NCBI RefSeq assembly: GCF_014898055.3
Contig: NW_023601433.1
Coordinates: 81,539,106-81,603,105 of the forward strand
Reading direction: 5' to 3'
Source of the DNA: Talpa occidentalis
Lineage: Eukaryota; Chordata; Mammalia; Eulipotyphla; Talpidae
DNA length: 64,000 nucleotides
Both the position numbers and the translations under genes were made by a program. Numbering within the stretch: position 1 is the stretch's first letter; every line of letters begins with the position of its first letter. The notes below the pieces were generated by a model, which was not told where the DNA came from, searched no databases, and saw only the letters and a program-made list of their open reading frames with translations. This document shows, in pieces, positions 12,301 to 21,400 of the stretch.

Positions 12301-13281
12301 GGGGTCCTTCCCCATAGGGCCCAGCGTGGTGTGGCTGCCCCCTTTCTTGGAAAATATGAGTAACAAGTCTTCTTTCAATAGTGTTAGCTCTCCATGTTTC
12401 CCCCCAGTCACGTCCATAATTAAAACCCCATGGGTACAATCCTTGAGAAAAGAGTCAAGTGGAGCTCTGGCCACACCGCTTTGAGAATAACCATAGAGAC
12501 AACAGCCAGTCATCACGTGTTGAGTAGCGTAAGGCCCTTGCTGTGCAAAGCTGTTTCCAACTAGGTCTCCTTGGCTCTTCCAACAAGTTACCCCAAGAGG
12601 CCGGTATTATTTGACCTAGTTGTGGGCTGCCTCTGACCCCCTGAAGGCCAGAATCCTCAGCTATAATCAAACCCGGGGAAGCTTACCTTTCAGGTGGCAC
12701 GTTATCCGTGTTGCTGCTGTGACGTCTCTGCATTTTCCTTAAAACCTGAAAGCGAATGCAGGATGTGAGCCAGGGTCCCAAAATCTCCCTACTGTCAGAT
12801 TGCCCTGGGAACTGTGAGAAAGCCAACCTTGTGTCTTAGATCCCCCGAACTTGCTGACATTTTCCAAATCACACGATGATCTTTTACGCCATTCAACCCT
12901 CAACTTAACATTCCATTGCGTGAAGAAAGCATAATCACCCCACCCCACAGATAAGGATGTTGAAGACTCAGACATGGAGGACGTTCTCTCGAGAGAGGAG
13001 AAAGCAGTGAACCGTGCAGTGAAGAGGTGCTGGATGAGGGGAAGTGAGCTGTGGACCTGCAGTTAGGAGGCCCAAATTGCAGAATGACTCTGCCCTAACC
13101 TACTGTGTGACCTTGGACCAATCAGTAACTTCTCTGTGGCCTCAGCTTCCCCACTTGTTAATGGGAAGGTGGGAGTGGTGACACCCCAAGCTTCCTCCCA
13201 GCTCTCACATTTCCTGAGATGGTAATGAAGATGTCAATTCTCAGGGAGACACATTACCTGGTTTACTTTGAGGAGCCACAT
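149..13281 (-). CDS. RNFT2: RNFT2, 5' coding part (six exons; 3' part off window)
   Basis: RING finger and transmembrane domain-containing protein 2, a multi-pass membrane E3 ubiquitin ligase of the RNFT family; human RNFT2 has been linked to turnover of the IL-3 receptor alpha chain. Joined exons 13281-13258, 12745-12687, 9420-8942, 7104-7028, 3871-3771 and 302-149 give 894 bases, exactly 298 codons, with every junction GT-AG and in phase. Visible: a short basic N-terminus, an acidic/Ser/Gly-rich region (about residues 35-110), a His-rich stretch (111-141), hydrophobic segments near 170-185, 189-207, 217-237 and 262-288. The human protein is about 444 residues, so the C-terminal membrane part and the catalytic RING finger are missing only because the window ends. 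Sequence agrees closely with human RNFT2 as I remember it; no frameshift or stop. Start chosen at M-W-L-L-K-V-N-Q, matching the human N-terminus in length and most residues. Confidence 0.95.
400..520 (+). repeat. MIR
   Basis: GGCTGGGTGACCTCAGATGG followed by CTCTCTGAGTCGCAGTTCCC. RNFT2 intron. Confidence 0.6.
830..990 (+). repeat. MIR
   Basis: TAAGCCTCAGTGTTCTCATT then AATAAAATGGGAATCATTCC, the MIR core end. Confidence 0.65.
1029..1300 (+). mobile_element. tRNA-derived SINE (Vic-1-like), full length
   Basis: Starts GGCCTCCCTGGTGGCACAAG and ends with AATAAATAAATCTTT plus an A tail. The flanking CTCTATGAG is duplicated on both sides. Older subfamily (CCAGCCAGGGAGCTGCCCAC in the middle). In an RNFT2 intron, antisense to the gene. 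Confidence 0.85.
1310..1445 (-). repeat. MIR, inverted
   Basis: ACCCCATTTTACAGATGAGG, then TTTGAATCCAGGTTCCTGCC. Confidence 0.7.
1690..1885 (-). repeat. MIR, inverted
   Basis: TTAACTCATTTTGTCTTCCC, GCTGGGGAAACTGAGTGCTG, GGTGCTAGGATTAGAATCAG. Confidence 0.65.
3771..3871 (-). CDS. RNFT2: RNFT2 coding exon (residues 214-247)
   Basis: 101 bases from acceptor CGTTTCCAG to donor AACAG|GTGAGC. Encodes E-K-R-S-V-L-V-I-L-W-I-L-T-F-L-A-G-N and then the T-L-Y-V-L-Y-T-F-S-S-Q-Q-L-Y-N loop. One membrane-spanning segment, about residues 217-237. Phase joins correctly to both neighbours. Confidence 0.95.
4105..4335 (+). repeat. MIR, near full length
   Basis: GAGCATGTGGTTAGCAGCAT through CACCTGTAAAATGGTTATAT to ACAGTGCTTGACATGCAGTT covers most of the element. 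Immediately left of the inverted SINE. Confidence 0.75.
4391..4673 (-). mobile_element. tRNA-derived SINE (Vic-1-like), inverted
   Basis: Reverse complement of the family: T-rich/TTTATTTATTTATG end at left, CTGTGCCACCAGGG head at right. GGGCACAT repeats on both sides as a target duplication. Inserted at the end of a MIR stretch in an RNFT2 intron; sense to RNFT2. Confidence 0.85.
4680..6550. other. RNFT2 intron, mostly unique sequence
   Basis: No gene seen. A short open stretch on the plus strand (5614-5883, 89 codons) resembles nothing I know, has no splice or promoter context, and I regard it as chance. A MIR fragment lies near 6195-6310. Confidence 0.5.
6550..6990 (+). mobile_element. MaLR/MLT1-like LTR
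   Basis: Order of recognised blocks: AAGATGTTTCCATCCTAACC, GGATTATCCATTTGGGCCCA, GAGATTCTCCCTACCCTCTT, and TTTGTGTTGTTTTAAGCCAC. Typical old solo MaLR LTR, ending close to the donor side of an RNFT2 exon. Confidence 0.7.
7028..7104 (-). CDS. RNFT2: RNFT2 coding exon (residues 188-213)
   Basis: 77 bases from acceptor TCCTGCAG to donor CTGAAG|GTGAGTC, encoding I-A-V-C-I-G-M-A-S-T-F-A-Y-A-N-S followed by T-L-R-E-Q-V-S-L-K. A hydrophobic segment followed by a polar loop; identical to human RNFT2 as far as I recall. A MaLR-like LTR ends roughly 30 bases beyond its donor side. Confidence 0.95.
7365..7520 (+). repeat. MIR
   Basis: GGGGTCAGATCCAGGTTCTG, GAGCCCCAGTTTTCTCATCT. RNFT2 intron. Confidence 0.65.
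8335..8830 (-). repeat. Two adjacent inverted MIR-type repeats
   Basis: First: TATTGAGTACTTGCTATATG, TTAACTCATTTAACCCCACG, AGGCGCAGAGAGGCTAAATC (8335-8640). Second: CAGATGAGGAAACTGAGGCT onward (8690-8830). Between RNFT2 exons. Confidence 0.7.
8942..9420 (-). CDS. RNFT2: RNFT2 large exon (residues 28-188, His-rich region, first TM)
   Basis: 479 bases from acceptor TGGTCCAG to donor CTCG|GTGAGT. Encodes an acidic Ser-rich block, a Gly/Glu-rich linker, then residues 111-141 containing 11 histidines in 31 residues, followed by the conserved S-E-L-K-A-V-I-C-W-L-Q-K-G helix and a hydrophobic segment (G-L-P-F-I-L-I-L-L-A-K). The open frame continues through the upstream intron to an ATG near 9545, but that part lies in a MaLR-like LTR and is not exonic. 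The exon is GC-rich with many CpGs for an internal exon. Confidence 0.95.
9498..9890 (+). mobile_element. MaLR/MLT1-like LTR
   Basis: GGCTGAATTGTGCCTCCCCA, TAGTCCAATATGACTGGTGT, GAAGACACTGGGAGGAGAC and the closing ACCTTGTCACAGAAGCCCGA follow the MaLR order. Sits about 80 bp upstream of the acceptor of the large RNFT2 exon. Confidence 0.72.
10170..10355 (+). mobile_element. hAT-Charlie fossil (MER20-type)
   Basis: CTCAAACCTGGCTGCACATT then AGAATCATTAGGGGGAAAC and GTGGGCCCTGACATCCTTAT resemble the MER20-type nonautonomous hAT element. In an RNFT2 intron. Confidence 0.55.
10356..12686. other. RNFT2 intron stretch without recognised genes
   Basis: Apart from MIR pieces (11270-11420 and about 11560-11700) I see unique sequence, a C-rich run near 10968-10980 and a G-rich run at 11139-11152. 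Confidence 0.5.
11270..11420 (+). repeat. MIR
   Basis: TGGCTGTGTGACTTTAGGTT, CTCTCTGAGCTTCAGGTTCC. RNFT2 intron. Confidence 0.65.
12687..12745 (-). CDS. RNFT2: RNFT2 coding exon (residues 9-28)
   Basis: 59-base exon between acceptor TTCGCTTTCAG and donor AAAG|GTAAGC, encoding V-L-R-K-M-Q-R-R-H-S-S-N-T-D-N-V-P-P-E plus two bases of Arg28. It matches human RNFT2 apart from Val for Ile at residue 24. Too short to appear as an independent ORF. Met13 is a possible internal start. Confidence 0.93.
13040..13170 (+). repeat. MIR next to RNFT2 first coding exon
   Basis: TACTGTGTGACCTTGGACCA, CTCTGTGGCCTCAGCTTCCC; its end lies about 90 bases from the exon's donor. Confidence 0.65.
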
Positions 13282-13331
13282 GGACTTCAGAACTCCATGC
13301 TGATGACCCCTGACGTGGGCACTCAGGGTTC
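13258..13331 (-). CDS. RNFT2: RNFT2 first coding exon (part 5'UTR)
   Basis: Coding bases are 13281-13258 (MWLLKVNQ), ending at CAG|GTAATG. The remaining bases are 5'UTR. The upstream boundary is uncertain: an acceptor with a short pyrimidine run (CACTCCCTCAG) would start the exon at 13331, and a second candidate (TTTCTCTGGGAG) lies about 18 bases further out. The start codon has a T at -3, a weak context. An upstream ATG in strong context opens a three-codon ORF just before it (see separate entry). Confidence 0.8.
13287..13298 (-). other. Minimal upstream ORF (Met-Glu-Phe-stop) before RNFT2
   Basis: Reads ATG GAG TTC TGA. Context is strong (A at -3, G at +4), whereas the RNFT2 start five bases downstream is weak (T at -3). 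It lies on the leader side of the first coding exon, so it would be present in any mRNA containing that exon from at least 13298. A scanning ribosome would meet it first; re-initiation over 5 bases is normally poor, so it may dampen expression or favour Met13 (AAGGAAAATGC) in the next exon. Presence is direct; effect is inference. Confidence 0.6.
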
Positions 13332-13639
13332 CTGAGGGAGTGACCGCTGGCTCCCAGAGAAAGCAGGTGCCTCCCTCTTCTTCCACGGTATGCACACGGC
13401 TCAGGGACGCTTACCAGAGACTCCAAACCCTGGATAGGATAGACACTTAAGTCAGTAGTCCATGAGATGCCTTGCACCCGAGAATAAGTTTTGGGGCATC
13501 GTGAGTAGCTGTACACATATGACTCTGTCACCCCAAATCTCTGATTAGCCCCTCATTGATTTGTCTTTGGGATTATTGAGGACAGTTATGATCTTAATGT
13601 ATTCTGTCCCACTGTCAAACTATCAGTCCTGCTTGGGGA

Positions 13640-14115
13640 ATAGAAAATGTTTGAGCCTCCAATGGCTTCCATTGCAAGCAGGCTAAAATCCACTGTGTTC
13701 ATGGCCTATAGGTTTTGCCTGTTGGAGGGTCACCCATTTCCAACCCCATTTTCTTCTCTAACTAGTCCCTCCAGTCACAATGACCTTTCTGTTCCTCAGA
13801 CATACCCAGAGTTTTTGAACTGGCTGTTCTCTTGCCCCTGGGATGCTTTTTCCTTCTGGCTAGCTCCCTCATTCAAATGTCACTTCCTCCTAGAGGTCTT
13901 TTCTTGCCCTCCTGACCCACTGTAACACTGGCCTGTTGTAGCTTCTTCGCAGTATTTATTATTTACTTACATGTTTGTTGACTTGTTTATCATCTGTCTC
14001 CCTTTAGGATGTAAATGCCACAAAAGCAGGGATCCTGTCCCCCTGGTTCGCCCCTTTACATCTAGAACACTGGCTGGCACAGCGTAGCACACATCAAATA
14101 CTTATACAATGAATA
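13640..14115 (+). mobile_element. L2 3'-end fragment
   Basis: GGGATGCTTTTTCCTTCTGG, TTCAAATGTCACTTCCTCCT, GCAGGGATCCTGTCCCCCTG and ACACTGGCTGGCACAGCGTA follow the L2 3' end. RNFT2 leader intron. Confidence 0.75.
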
Positions 14116-15000
14116 AATCATCTCTGGGTCTCTGTTACCTTTTTCTGGATCCCTTGCTCCCTTCATCCTAGAGAAGAAATAAAGGCCACAGACTTCCCAT
14201 GGACAAGTTTAGCCCCCTTGAATATTTTTTTGTACCTGGAGCACAGATGGGATCTGAATCTTAGTTCAGAAGCAACCATAACTGGCTGTTAAATGACTTG
14301 CTAATCCCAACCAGCTTTCTTCAGGGGACAGCACTTGTGTCACCAAGATAAGACGACACCCCTCTCCTTGCCTTTTGGATAATCAGCTAAGAAATGGGTG
14401 ACTAGTACCATCTTCACATATGGAGAAAAGCTCATTATGAAAATAATTTTCAAAAACTCACAATGCCCCTCCAACTTAATGCCCCTCCTCCCAATGATCC
14501 CTCATCACTGGCAAATCCATGGGGAAAATGAAACAGGGCCCCCAAGCTTCCATCCACCAATTTGCCACGCCTTCTAAGTCCTATGCCCAAGATGCTACTT
14601 TCTTGCTTTCGAGAGGCTTCAGGGTCTCCACGGGAAGCAGGCCGAACACAATTACCCCAACATCAAGTTCTGGAATGCATTTTTACACGTGGGAAGCATC
14701 TTAATCACTGAGTGAAACGCCTTCAACCCTCGGCTCCATGCACCATACTACATCCCTAGGAAGGATCACCCCGAGGCTTTTCGATGCAGGCGATGATTTA
14801 AACTGCGCCCCGGGCCGTTACACGACCGCCCCGAGATGCCAGCGAGAGCATCTCCGCTTCAAGTGCACGCGGAGCAGGGGGTGCCCTCGGGACACCAAGC
14901 CCGGCGCGTCTTTCATTCCTGCAATCCCCACTCAGCGCCAGACGCCCCAAGGACTTCAAGGGCAGGAGACTACATTGGGGGAAAAAGCGTTCTCTTTTAC

Positions 15001-15150
15001 CTGCCCAGACAATTCTGCAATCACAGCGGCCTCATTCGCGTCCTTCCAAGCCAATCACTGGCGCGGCGCGGGGGTCACGTGACTTCCGAGTACTTCCGGC
15101 CTCTCCGCGGCGCGTCCCCTGGTGGCGCGGCCGGCGCTAAGACCCCGTCA
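15001..15150 (-). other. RNFT2: Putative RNFT2 noncoding first exon
   Basis: A usable minus-strand donor, CTGGGCAG|GTAAAAGAG, occurs with its exon end at 15001 inside the CpG island. A leader exon from the shared promoter to this donor would splice to the exon carrying the start codon. The transcription start is not visible; the far boundary is a guess. Human RNFT2 also starts beside C12orf49. Confidence 0.4.
15074..15083. promoter_or_regulatory. Palindromic E-box GTCACGTGAC
   Basis: Perfect 10-bp palindrome with CACGTG core, flanked by two ETS-like ACTTCC sites within 20 bases. The extended core suits USF or MiT/TFE (CLEAR-type) factors, and SREBPs can also bind E-boxes. Site seen directly; the factor is inferred. 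Confidence 0.6.
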
Positions 15151-15330
15151 CAGCCGCTCGCGCCGCGCGCACGAGTGCCCGCCCCCTTCCTGAATGTCAG
15201 CCAATCAGAAGACGCCGCTCCTCAGGGACCAATAGCGAGGAGGCCGAGCGAGGCCGGGGTCACGGGGGGCGGCGCGGAGGGGCTGCCGGGAGCTGGCTGG
15301 GCCCGGGGCCGCCGGCGGCCGCGGTGGGAG

Positions 15331-15351
15331 ATGAGGCTGCGGACCGCGTAG
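15331..15351 (+). other. Short upstream ORF (6 codons) in SPRING1 leader
   Basis: ATG AGG CTG CGG ACC GCG TAG, in the same frame as SPRING1 and ending 33 bases before its start. It matters only if transcription starts left of 15331, which the sequence does not show. Confidence 0.4.
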
Positions 15352-15384
15352 GGGCCATGCCGCCCGGGCCCCGGGCCTGCCGGG

Positions 15385-15495
15385 ATGGTGAACCTGGCGG
15401 CCATGGTGTGGCGCCGGCTTCTGCGGAAGAGGTGGGTGCTCGCCCTGGTCTTCGGGCTCTCGCTCGTCTACTTCCTCACCAGCACCTTCAAGCAG
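15385..15495 (+). CDS. SPRING1: SPRING1 exon 1, coding part (residues 1-37)
   Basis: Encodes the cytosolic tail and signal anchor and ends AAGCAG|GTCAGT, between codons. Met7 (15403) also lies in an optimal context, GCGGCCATGG, so a second in-frame start is available. 5'UTR precedes it inside the CpG island. Confidence 0.96.
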
Positions 15496-18400
15496 GTCAG
15501 TGGCGCCCGCGCTCCCTCCCGCGTCGCCCCCCCCCCGCCGCCGGCCGCCCCGCTGCCCCCATTGGGGTCGGGGGTGCTGCCGCTGCAGCCACGGTGCCCA
15601 TGTGTCTGGGGAGCGGGGCGCCTCCCGGCACGCCAGTCCCGGGGCTGAGCACGCTGCGTGGGTGCCTGGGCAAGAAGGCGCGGCCAGGCAGGCTCAGGGC
15701 TGGGACTCGAACCGGCGGCCCTGGTGATTGATTACTCTTCGAGCCACCTGCGTGCCTCCACCTGCTAGGGCTGGCGCGAAGACGGGTGTGCATTTCTCAA
15801 TGCAGTCTCCCGCCGCTTCTTGGGGGGTTGGGTTGTCCTGCTTGGCCTTCCTTTAATTTGGGGGCTCATGGTCCACCTGGATGACTCAGTCGGACTCACA
15901 AGGTACCCTTTAGGTGCAGAATTTGGGTGGGATTTTCTTGTCACCTCCTCACCCTCTTAGTCTTTTTTTCCACTCGAGACTTTCTGGGAGAAAAGGCAGG
16001 GTGCTTGGTGGGAAATGATCCCCAGAGCATTAGTAAGTTTGTTTGCAAGTCCAACTTAAGCATTTAGGTTTTTAGAAAGGATGAGCCCCCAGGATGTACC
16101 CCGGGCAACTCTGGTTTGTGCTGATGTAGTTATTAAAATCTCTCCTTGTCACTCTCCTGGCTCAAATTTGTAAATGAAAAATACACAAGAGTAGAAGGTA
16201 AGTAAACCACATGGTCACCCTAGATTTAGCTGATGGGGCTGGGAAGCTATGAAAAAGGAAGACAGAGAACTGTATCCCAACTAAAACTTTGGCAAACAGA
16301 CTGGGCCACTGGGTTTTCTGTGTTGTAAGCCTCTTGGATTCACTTTGAAGTGTGGGTGACACCTTGTAAGCTATAGCATGTCTGTGACTTGTGTTCTCTG
16401 CCACCTTTTTATGGCCACGTGTTGTCCCTTCGCTGTCTCATGGACCTCTGAATGTTGTTGAAGGTCAGGACTCAAACCTCTGTCTTCCCTACTCAACTGA
16501 GGTGATCTAGGTGATTCATCTAGGTTTGTTTCGATAGTCTGATTTATAACTCCGGCCTAGACCTGGCCCGATAACCCCAAATTCTTTTCTTTTAAAGATT
16601 TAATTTATTTATGCATACAAGAATTGGGGTGTAGACGAGAGGTATGGGGAGTGAGAGCAGAGTGGGGAACAGAACAGGCAGATCTACTGAAATCCACTGC
16701 TGAGGGGAACAACGGGGAGACAGGAGAGGTCTGCTGCGCCATGTGGGTCAGCTCCCTGGCTGGGGATGGAACCTGGGCTGCAGTGTCTGGAGATAGTTTG
16801 ATAGTGCTGAGACTTTAACTCCTGCGCCACCAGGGAGGCCTCAACCCCAAATTCTTAAATCCCATCTTCTGCTTGATATCTCTTTGAATGTGTTGTAGGG
16901 GCTTCTTAGACTTGACAGAAACAGAGCTCTTGATTCTTACCGCTAACACTTGCTCAATCCCAGCTGTCCCAGGCTCACTGAGTAGCATTGATGTTCACTG
17001 AGTAGTCAAGCCACAAACACCAATTCCTCTTTCCTTCACTGCTCACTCCCTACATCCAAAGAATTGCCTTTGCCTCCAGAGTGTTTTCTGGATCTGTTGA
17101 TGTCTCCTAATTGCCTCCCTAAATCATGCTGCCAGCTTCTCTTGTCTGGACCACTACAGCAGTCCCCTAACAGACTTCCTACCCAGCAGAGATGGTGATA
17201 ATCTTTACAGCATCAATCATGGCACTTCACTGGGTTCAATTCTTTGGGTTCCTGTTGCACTGAGACAAAACTCCAGACTCCCCTCCAAGAACTCTGCCTG
17301 GTGAGTTTCCTATGTCACTTCAGGTCAGGCCACACTGGATGATAGAGTCTAAATTATCTCAGGTCCTTTTCCATAAGCCTGCTGTATTTCCTTTGTGGTC
17401 AGAATCACTAACTGAGCAGTTCTTGTTCATTTACTTGTTTATCTGTTGTCCCCTACTTTCTCGTCAAAAAAGTAATTTTCTCGAGAACCGGGGCCTTGTC
17501 TTGCTTTTGCTCAAAGGTTCCCAGTCCCTAGAATACTGCCAGGCAGTTCACCAGCACTCACATATTGGAACAAACAAGCGAGTCTTTTTAACTGGAATGA
17601 CTTCTTCTCACTCTGCTCTTTCCTCATTTTTCATGTCTTGAATTTGACGCTGTTTACCATGTGACCTTCCTTACAATCTTTTAAGCCCTCCAGTGCACCT
17701 ATTTGTCATTTTATTTTTTCTTACTACTGTGTATTTTTTTTAAAAAACTGATCTAGGACCATAATCAGTTTTTTTGGGGGCGGGGGCCAGAGAGGGAATG
17801 TTTGAGTCCCAAAACAGTTGGCACAATTTCTGTTTTACACATTTCTCAGATTCTGATTCCTCCATAGCTAAAGCAACACCCAGAAACATTTCAGCAATAG
17901 TCTCTGTGTCCCTTCCTGACAACCCCTGGCAACCTGTGGTCAACTTTCTGTCTGAATTTGTCTACTGTGGACATTTCATATGAATGTCTTCTGGGTCTGA
18001 CTTCTTTCAGATAGAAGCCAGTGTCTTCAGGGTTTGTTCATGTTGTAGCATGTGTCAGTATTTCATGTTCATGTCTGCATACTATTGCATAGTTTGCATC
18101 TACACCATTTTATCCAGTTGATAGACATTTTTGGCTTTTATGAATAATGTTGCTGTGAATGTTGGTGTGCGAGATTTCGTTTTTGCAAGAATGTTTGCAG
18201 TTCTCTTGGTCCCAGGAGTAGAATTGGTGGCCCATGTGGTCACTCTTTAACTTTTTGAGGAACTCCCAGGCTGCTTTCATATAGTGGACCTTTAAGAAAC
18301 TATACTTGTTAAGTTTTGATGTAGTATCAAAGAGAATATCCATTATTATTTGCAGAAACTATTAAAACACTCTTTCCTTTTCTGCTTACACATGTGTGAG

Positions 18401-21400
18401 GTAGATTTTCAAACGCCTTAACCCAAACAACATACTGCATCAGATTGAATGTAGAGGGAGCCGTGAGAATCCATAAGCTGTGTCTTCCATAAACTTAGAC
18501 TGAAAGAGATTTGCGGAAATATTAAAAAAATGTAAAAATGTAAAATATAAAAAAAGAAATTTTCTTATGAAATTTCTGTATTTTCTTTTGAAAAACTTTT
18601 CCTCCCCCACAAAGCAAACTGTTGACAGTTAATGGGTTCATTGTTATTTAAATGAGTAAAAATGTATTTAGAATATTTTAAGAATATATGCTTTAATTTC
18701 TAATATAAATATCAATAACCATAGCCCTCAGAAATCTATTTATTGGGGCCTTAGTAATTTGTGATTGTATATGGAAAGGGCCCTTGGGGCCAGAAACCTG
18801 GAGCAATGCTGTCTGTTGTGGCCAGTGCTCTCCACTCCTTGTTGTGGTTTTCAATGCTACCACTCGGGAGCTAGGGGACCTGTGGCCAGTTGGCTCCATT
18901 TTGCCCAGCCTTGGGTTCTCCATCTGTAAAATGGACGTGCTGTGGAATGGATGGTGGTGGGTGGGGCTGGAGGGGAAGAATTTATTCAGAAGAGACTGAA
19001 AAAGTTTAAAGTTCCAGATGACCCTGAGCTCTGCTTCTGTGAGACCATGAACTCACAGCAGATGTGGCAGCTTTTTTGCCTAGAGAATAGTTGATTACCC
19101 TCTACTGCTTTGAATTCCTCTTTTCTTTGGCTTTCCTGTTAATTAATGCTTTGGGGGATAGTTGAAATTGTAGAGATGGGAGTGCAGGAGAAATTAGTGA
19201 CATCGGTGGGGATGCCATAGGGGAAGAGGATTGGGAATGGTGAGTAGTGCCAAGTGAATTGGGCCCACTTATTTAACAAATGTTTAGTGAATAGCAGCTG
19301 TGTGCTGGGCACTGTCTGCCACACGATGAGCAACAGTGGGCAGCAAAGCAGATGAGGTCTTACCCTTCAAGCCCATGTTCTGCCGGGAGTAAGGGAGCGG
19401 TGGCAAGTCAGAAAGTTATTTCCCATGATAGCTTATGATAGGAAGGATGCAAGGTGAGGTGCAGAGTGGCCTAGCTAGGTGGGGTGTTTGAGCTGAGATG
19501 AAAGCATTTCCAGGCTTGAAGTTGCAGGGTCTGTGGAGGTCCTCTCAGAGGAGTCCATGTTTCTCCTGCTTGTTCAGGAGGAGCAGTTCCTGAAGTCTCT
19601 GCTATTTGCTTAAGTCCTGGAGAATAGACTAGCCCCTTCAGCTATAAGGAAATTGTATGTAAATTGGTGTCATGTTAGGTACTAAGTGTAATAATTCATG
19701 AGAGAGTTGCTAAGCTGTTGTTTTGTTTTTCACTGGTCAACAAGGTACATATATTTTTCGGAAAGTTTGTGAAGTTCTGCACAGGCTGAAGGAAGAAAAG
19801 GATTACCTGGAATCTCGCGGGTTAGAGGGCTCCACTGTGTGCATTTGGGCATAGTTTGTCATTTTTCATGTTGCTTTTGTATAATTTGGCATCCTCCTTC
19901 ATATTTTGCCCATTTTTAAAACCTCTTCATTGAGTGCAGTTTTTATAACTAAAGTTTTCTATTTATTCTCTAACTATTAAGCATTTGGGATGCCTTCTGG
20001 CATTTATCACAACCTTATTCCCCCATCCCCTTTTTGAGATTCATAAGCACATCTTTGAATGATACAAGGACTTCTGTTTAGGTGTTTTACTACTTATGTG
20101 GGGCGTTTATCTCATCTGACCCTTAGGCTCTTCCCCTGGAAAGTAGACAGGATAGTTAGTTACTAATATAAATCCTTAAAACCAGCAGCTAAGTAACTTA
20201 CATTATTAATGAAAACATTTCTGTAGCGCCTTACAACTTATGAAGAAAGTTCTGTGTGTGTGTGTATATATAATTTTTTTTTTCCTTTTTCCTCCTCCTC
20301 TTTTCTTTATACTAGAGGGTACTCCATGTGGACAGGTGCTGATTTTGGTGCATATCTCCTTTGTCAACTAACTCTTAGGGCTTTTTGAGACTGGAGAACC
20401 AGACTACCTTTACCTCTCTGTACATGCTTAAAGTGTTGTAAGAAATTGATGCTTTTGAATGGATTGTGAATGAATATGTGTATGTATAAAAGCCTAAGAT
20501 TGAGACAACCTGCTAGGGTAGAGGGAGGAGTTAGGGAAAGGCTCAGAACCACTTACCCAGTGAAGGAATCCCCACAGAGCCCCTTCACACACTGCAGGAC
20601 TGGACCTTCAGGAAAGCGAATGTGTGCATTCATTCATTGCAGTTGCCGTTATGTCATACACAGTCTCTTGTAATCATCCTTTTTGGTTGTACTACTCTTG
20701 CACAGTTATTTTGGCAAGGTCTCGAATATTCACGTTTGAAAACAAGGTCAAGTGCTGGGAGGATTGATTTCCTGTTTACCAGGAACAGTTGTGTGGAAGT
20801 GGTCCTTCCGGGACACACTTGTCTGTGAACTCTTGTTTTCCTTCAGGAAGAATAACAGGATAGTCTGAGAGTAGTGTTAAGAGCACTTTTAACCTTATGA
20901 TGGACCCAATTTACTTTATGTTGAGTTGTCTCTTAATCGTCTTTATGGCTATTCATTTATCTAGGGTGGCACTTGGAGCTCAGTTTAGTTCGCACATAGC
21001 TGATCACGCAGGTCACTGATGTGGTCCCAGCAGAGCCAGGTGTGTGATTTTGCAGTAGTAAGCAGTGCACACCTAAGTGATTTGTTCCATATTCCCAAGG
21101 CTTCTGTGCTTCGCTCCTCTTCTTGCACTGAGGAGTGCAAATGTTATTTTTGTATAACTCATCTTGTTCCTACTAGGGCCAGTTCTTTCTTTTAAAAGAA
21201 ACAAAAAGGGGGGGCAGATTAGAAATTAAAGCCACCTTGAGGGGCTATTTTACATTGAGTAAATTAAAGAACAATGTTCAGTACCTGTGTTATGGTGGTA
21301 AAGCTGTAAACGCTTCTTTAAATGCTGGTACTATCACAAGTGGTGTTTGTACCTGTTGGGAAGTTCTTGGGCACTATATAGTGTTGATTCTGTTGGGAAG

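Larger units (their letters stand above)
14790..15640. promoter_or_regulatory. CpG island with shared divergent promoter (RNFT2 / SPRING1)
   Basis: CpG density rises sharply here relative to both flanks. There is no TATA box at a convincing position. CCAAT boxes lie at 15051-15055, 15201-15205 and 15229-15233; ETS-type ACTTCC motifs at about 15082 and 15092; GC boxes around 15264-15273; and a palindromic E-box at 15074-15083. SPRING1 leaves to the right with its ATG at 15385, RNFT2 to the left. This is a typical housekeeping bidirectional promoter. The island also covers SPRING1 exon 1 and the beginning of its intron 1. Confidence 0.85.

Noticed and set aside
15324..15731. 135-codon plus-strand frame beginning at GTG
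   Set aside because: Starts at GTG rather than ATG and runs through the exon 1 donor into intron. Only the portion from ATG 15357, spliced to exon 2, is considered.
15497..15793. 98-codon minus-strand frame in the CpG island
   Set aside because: GC-rich antisense of SPRING1 exon 1 and intron 1; open by composition.
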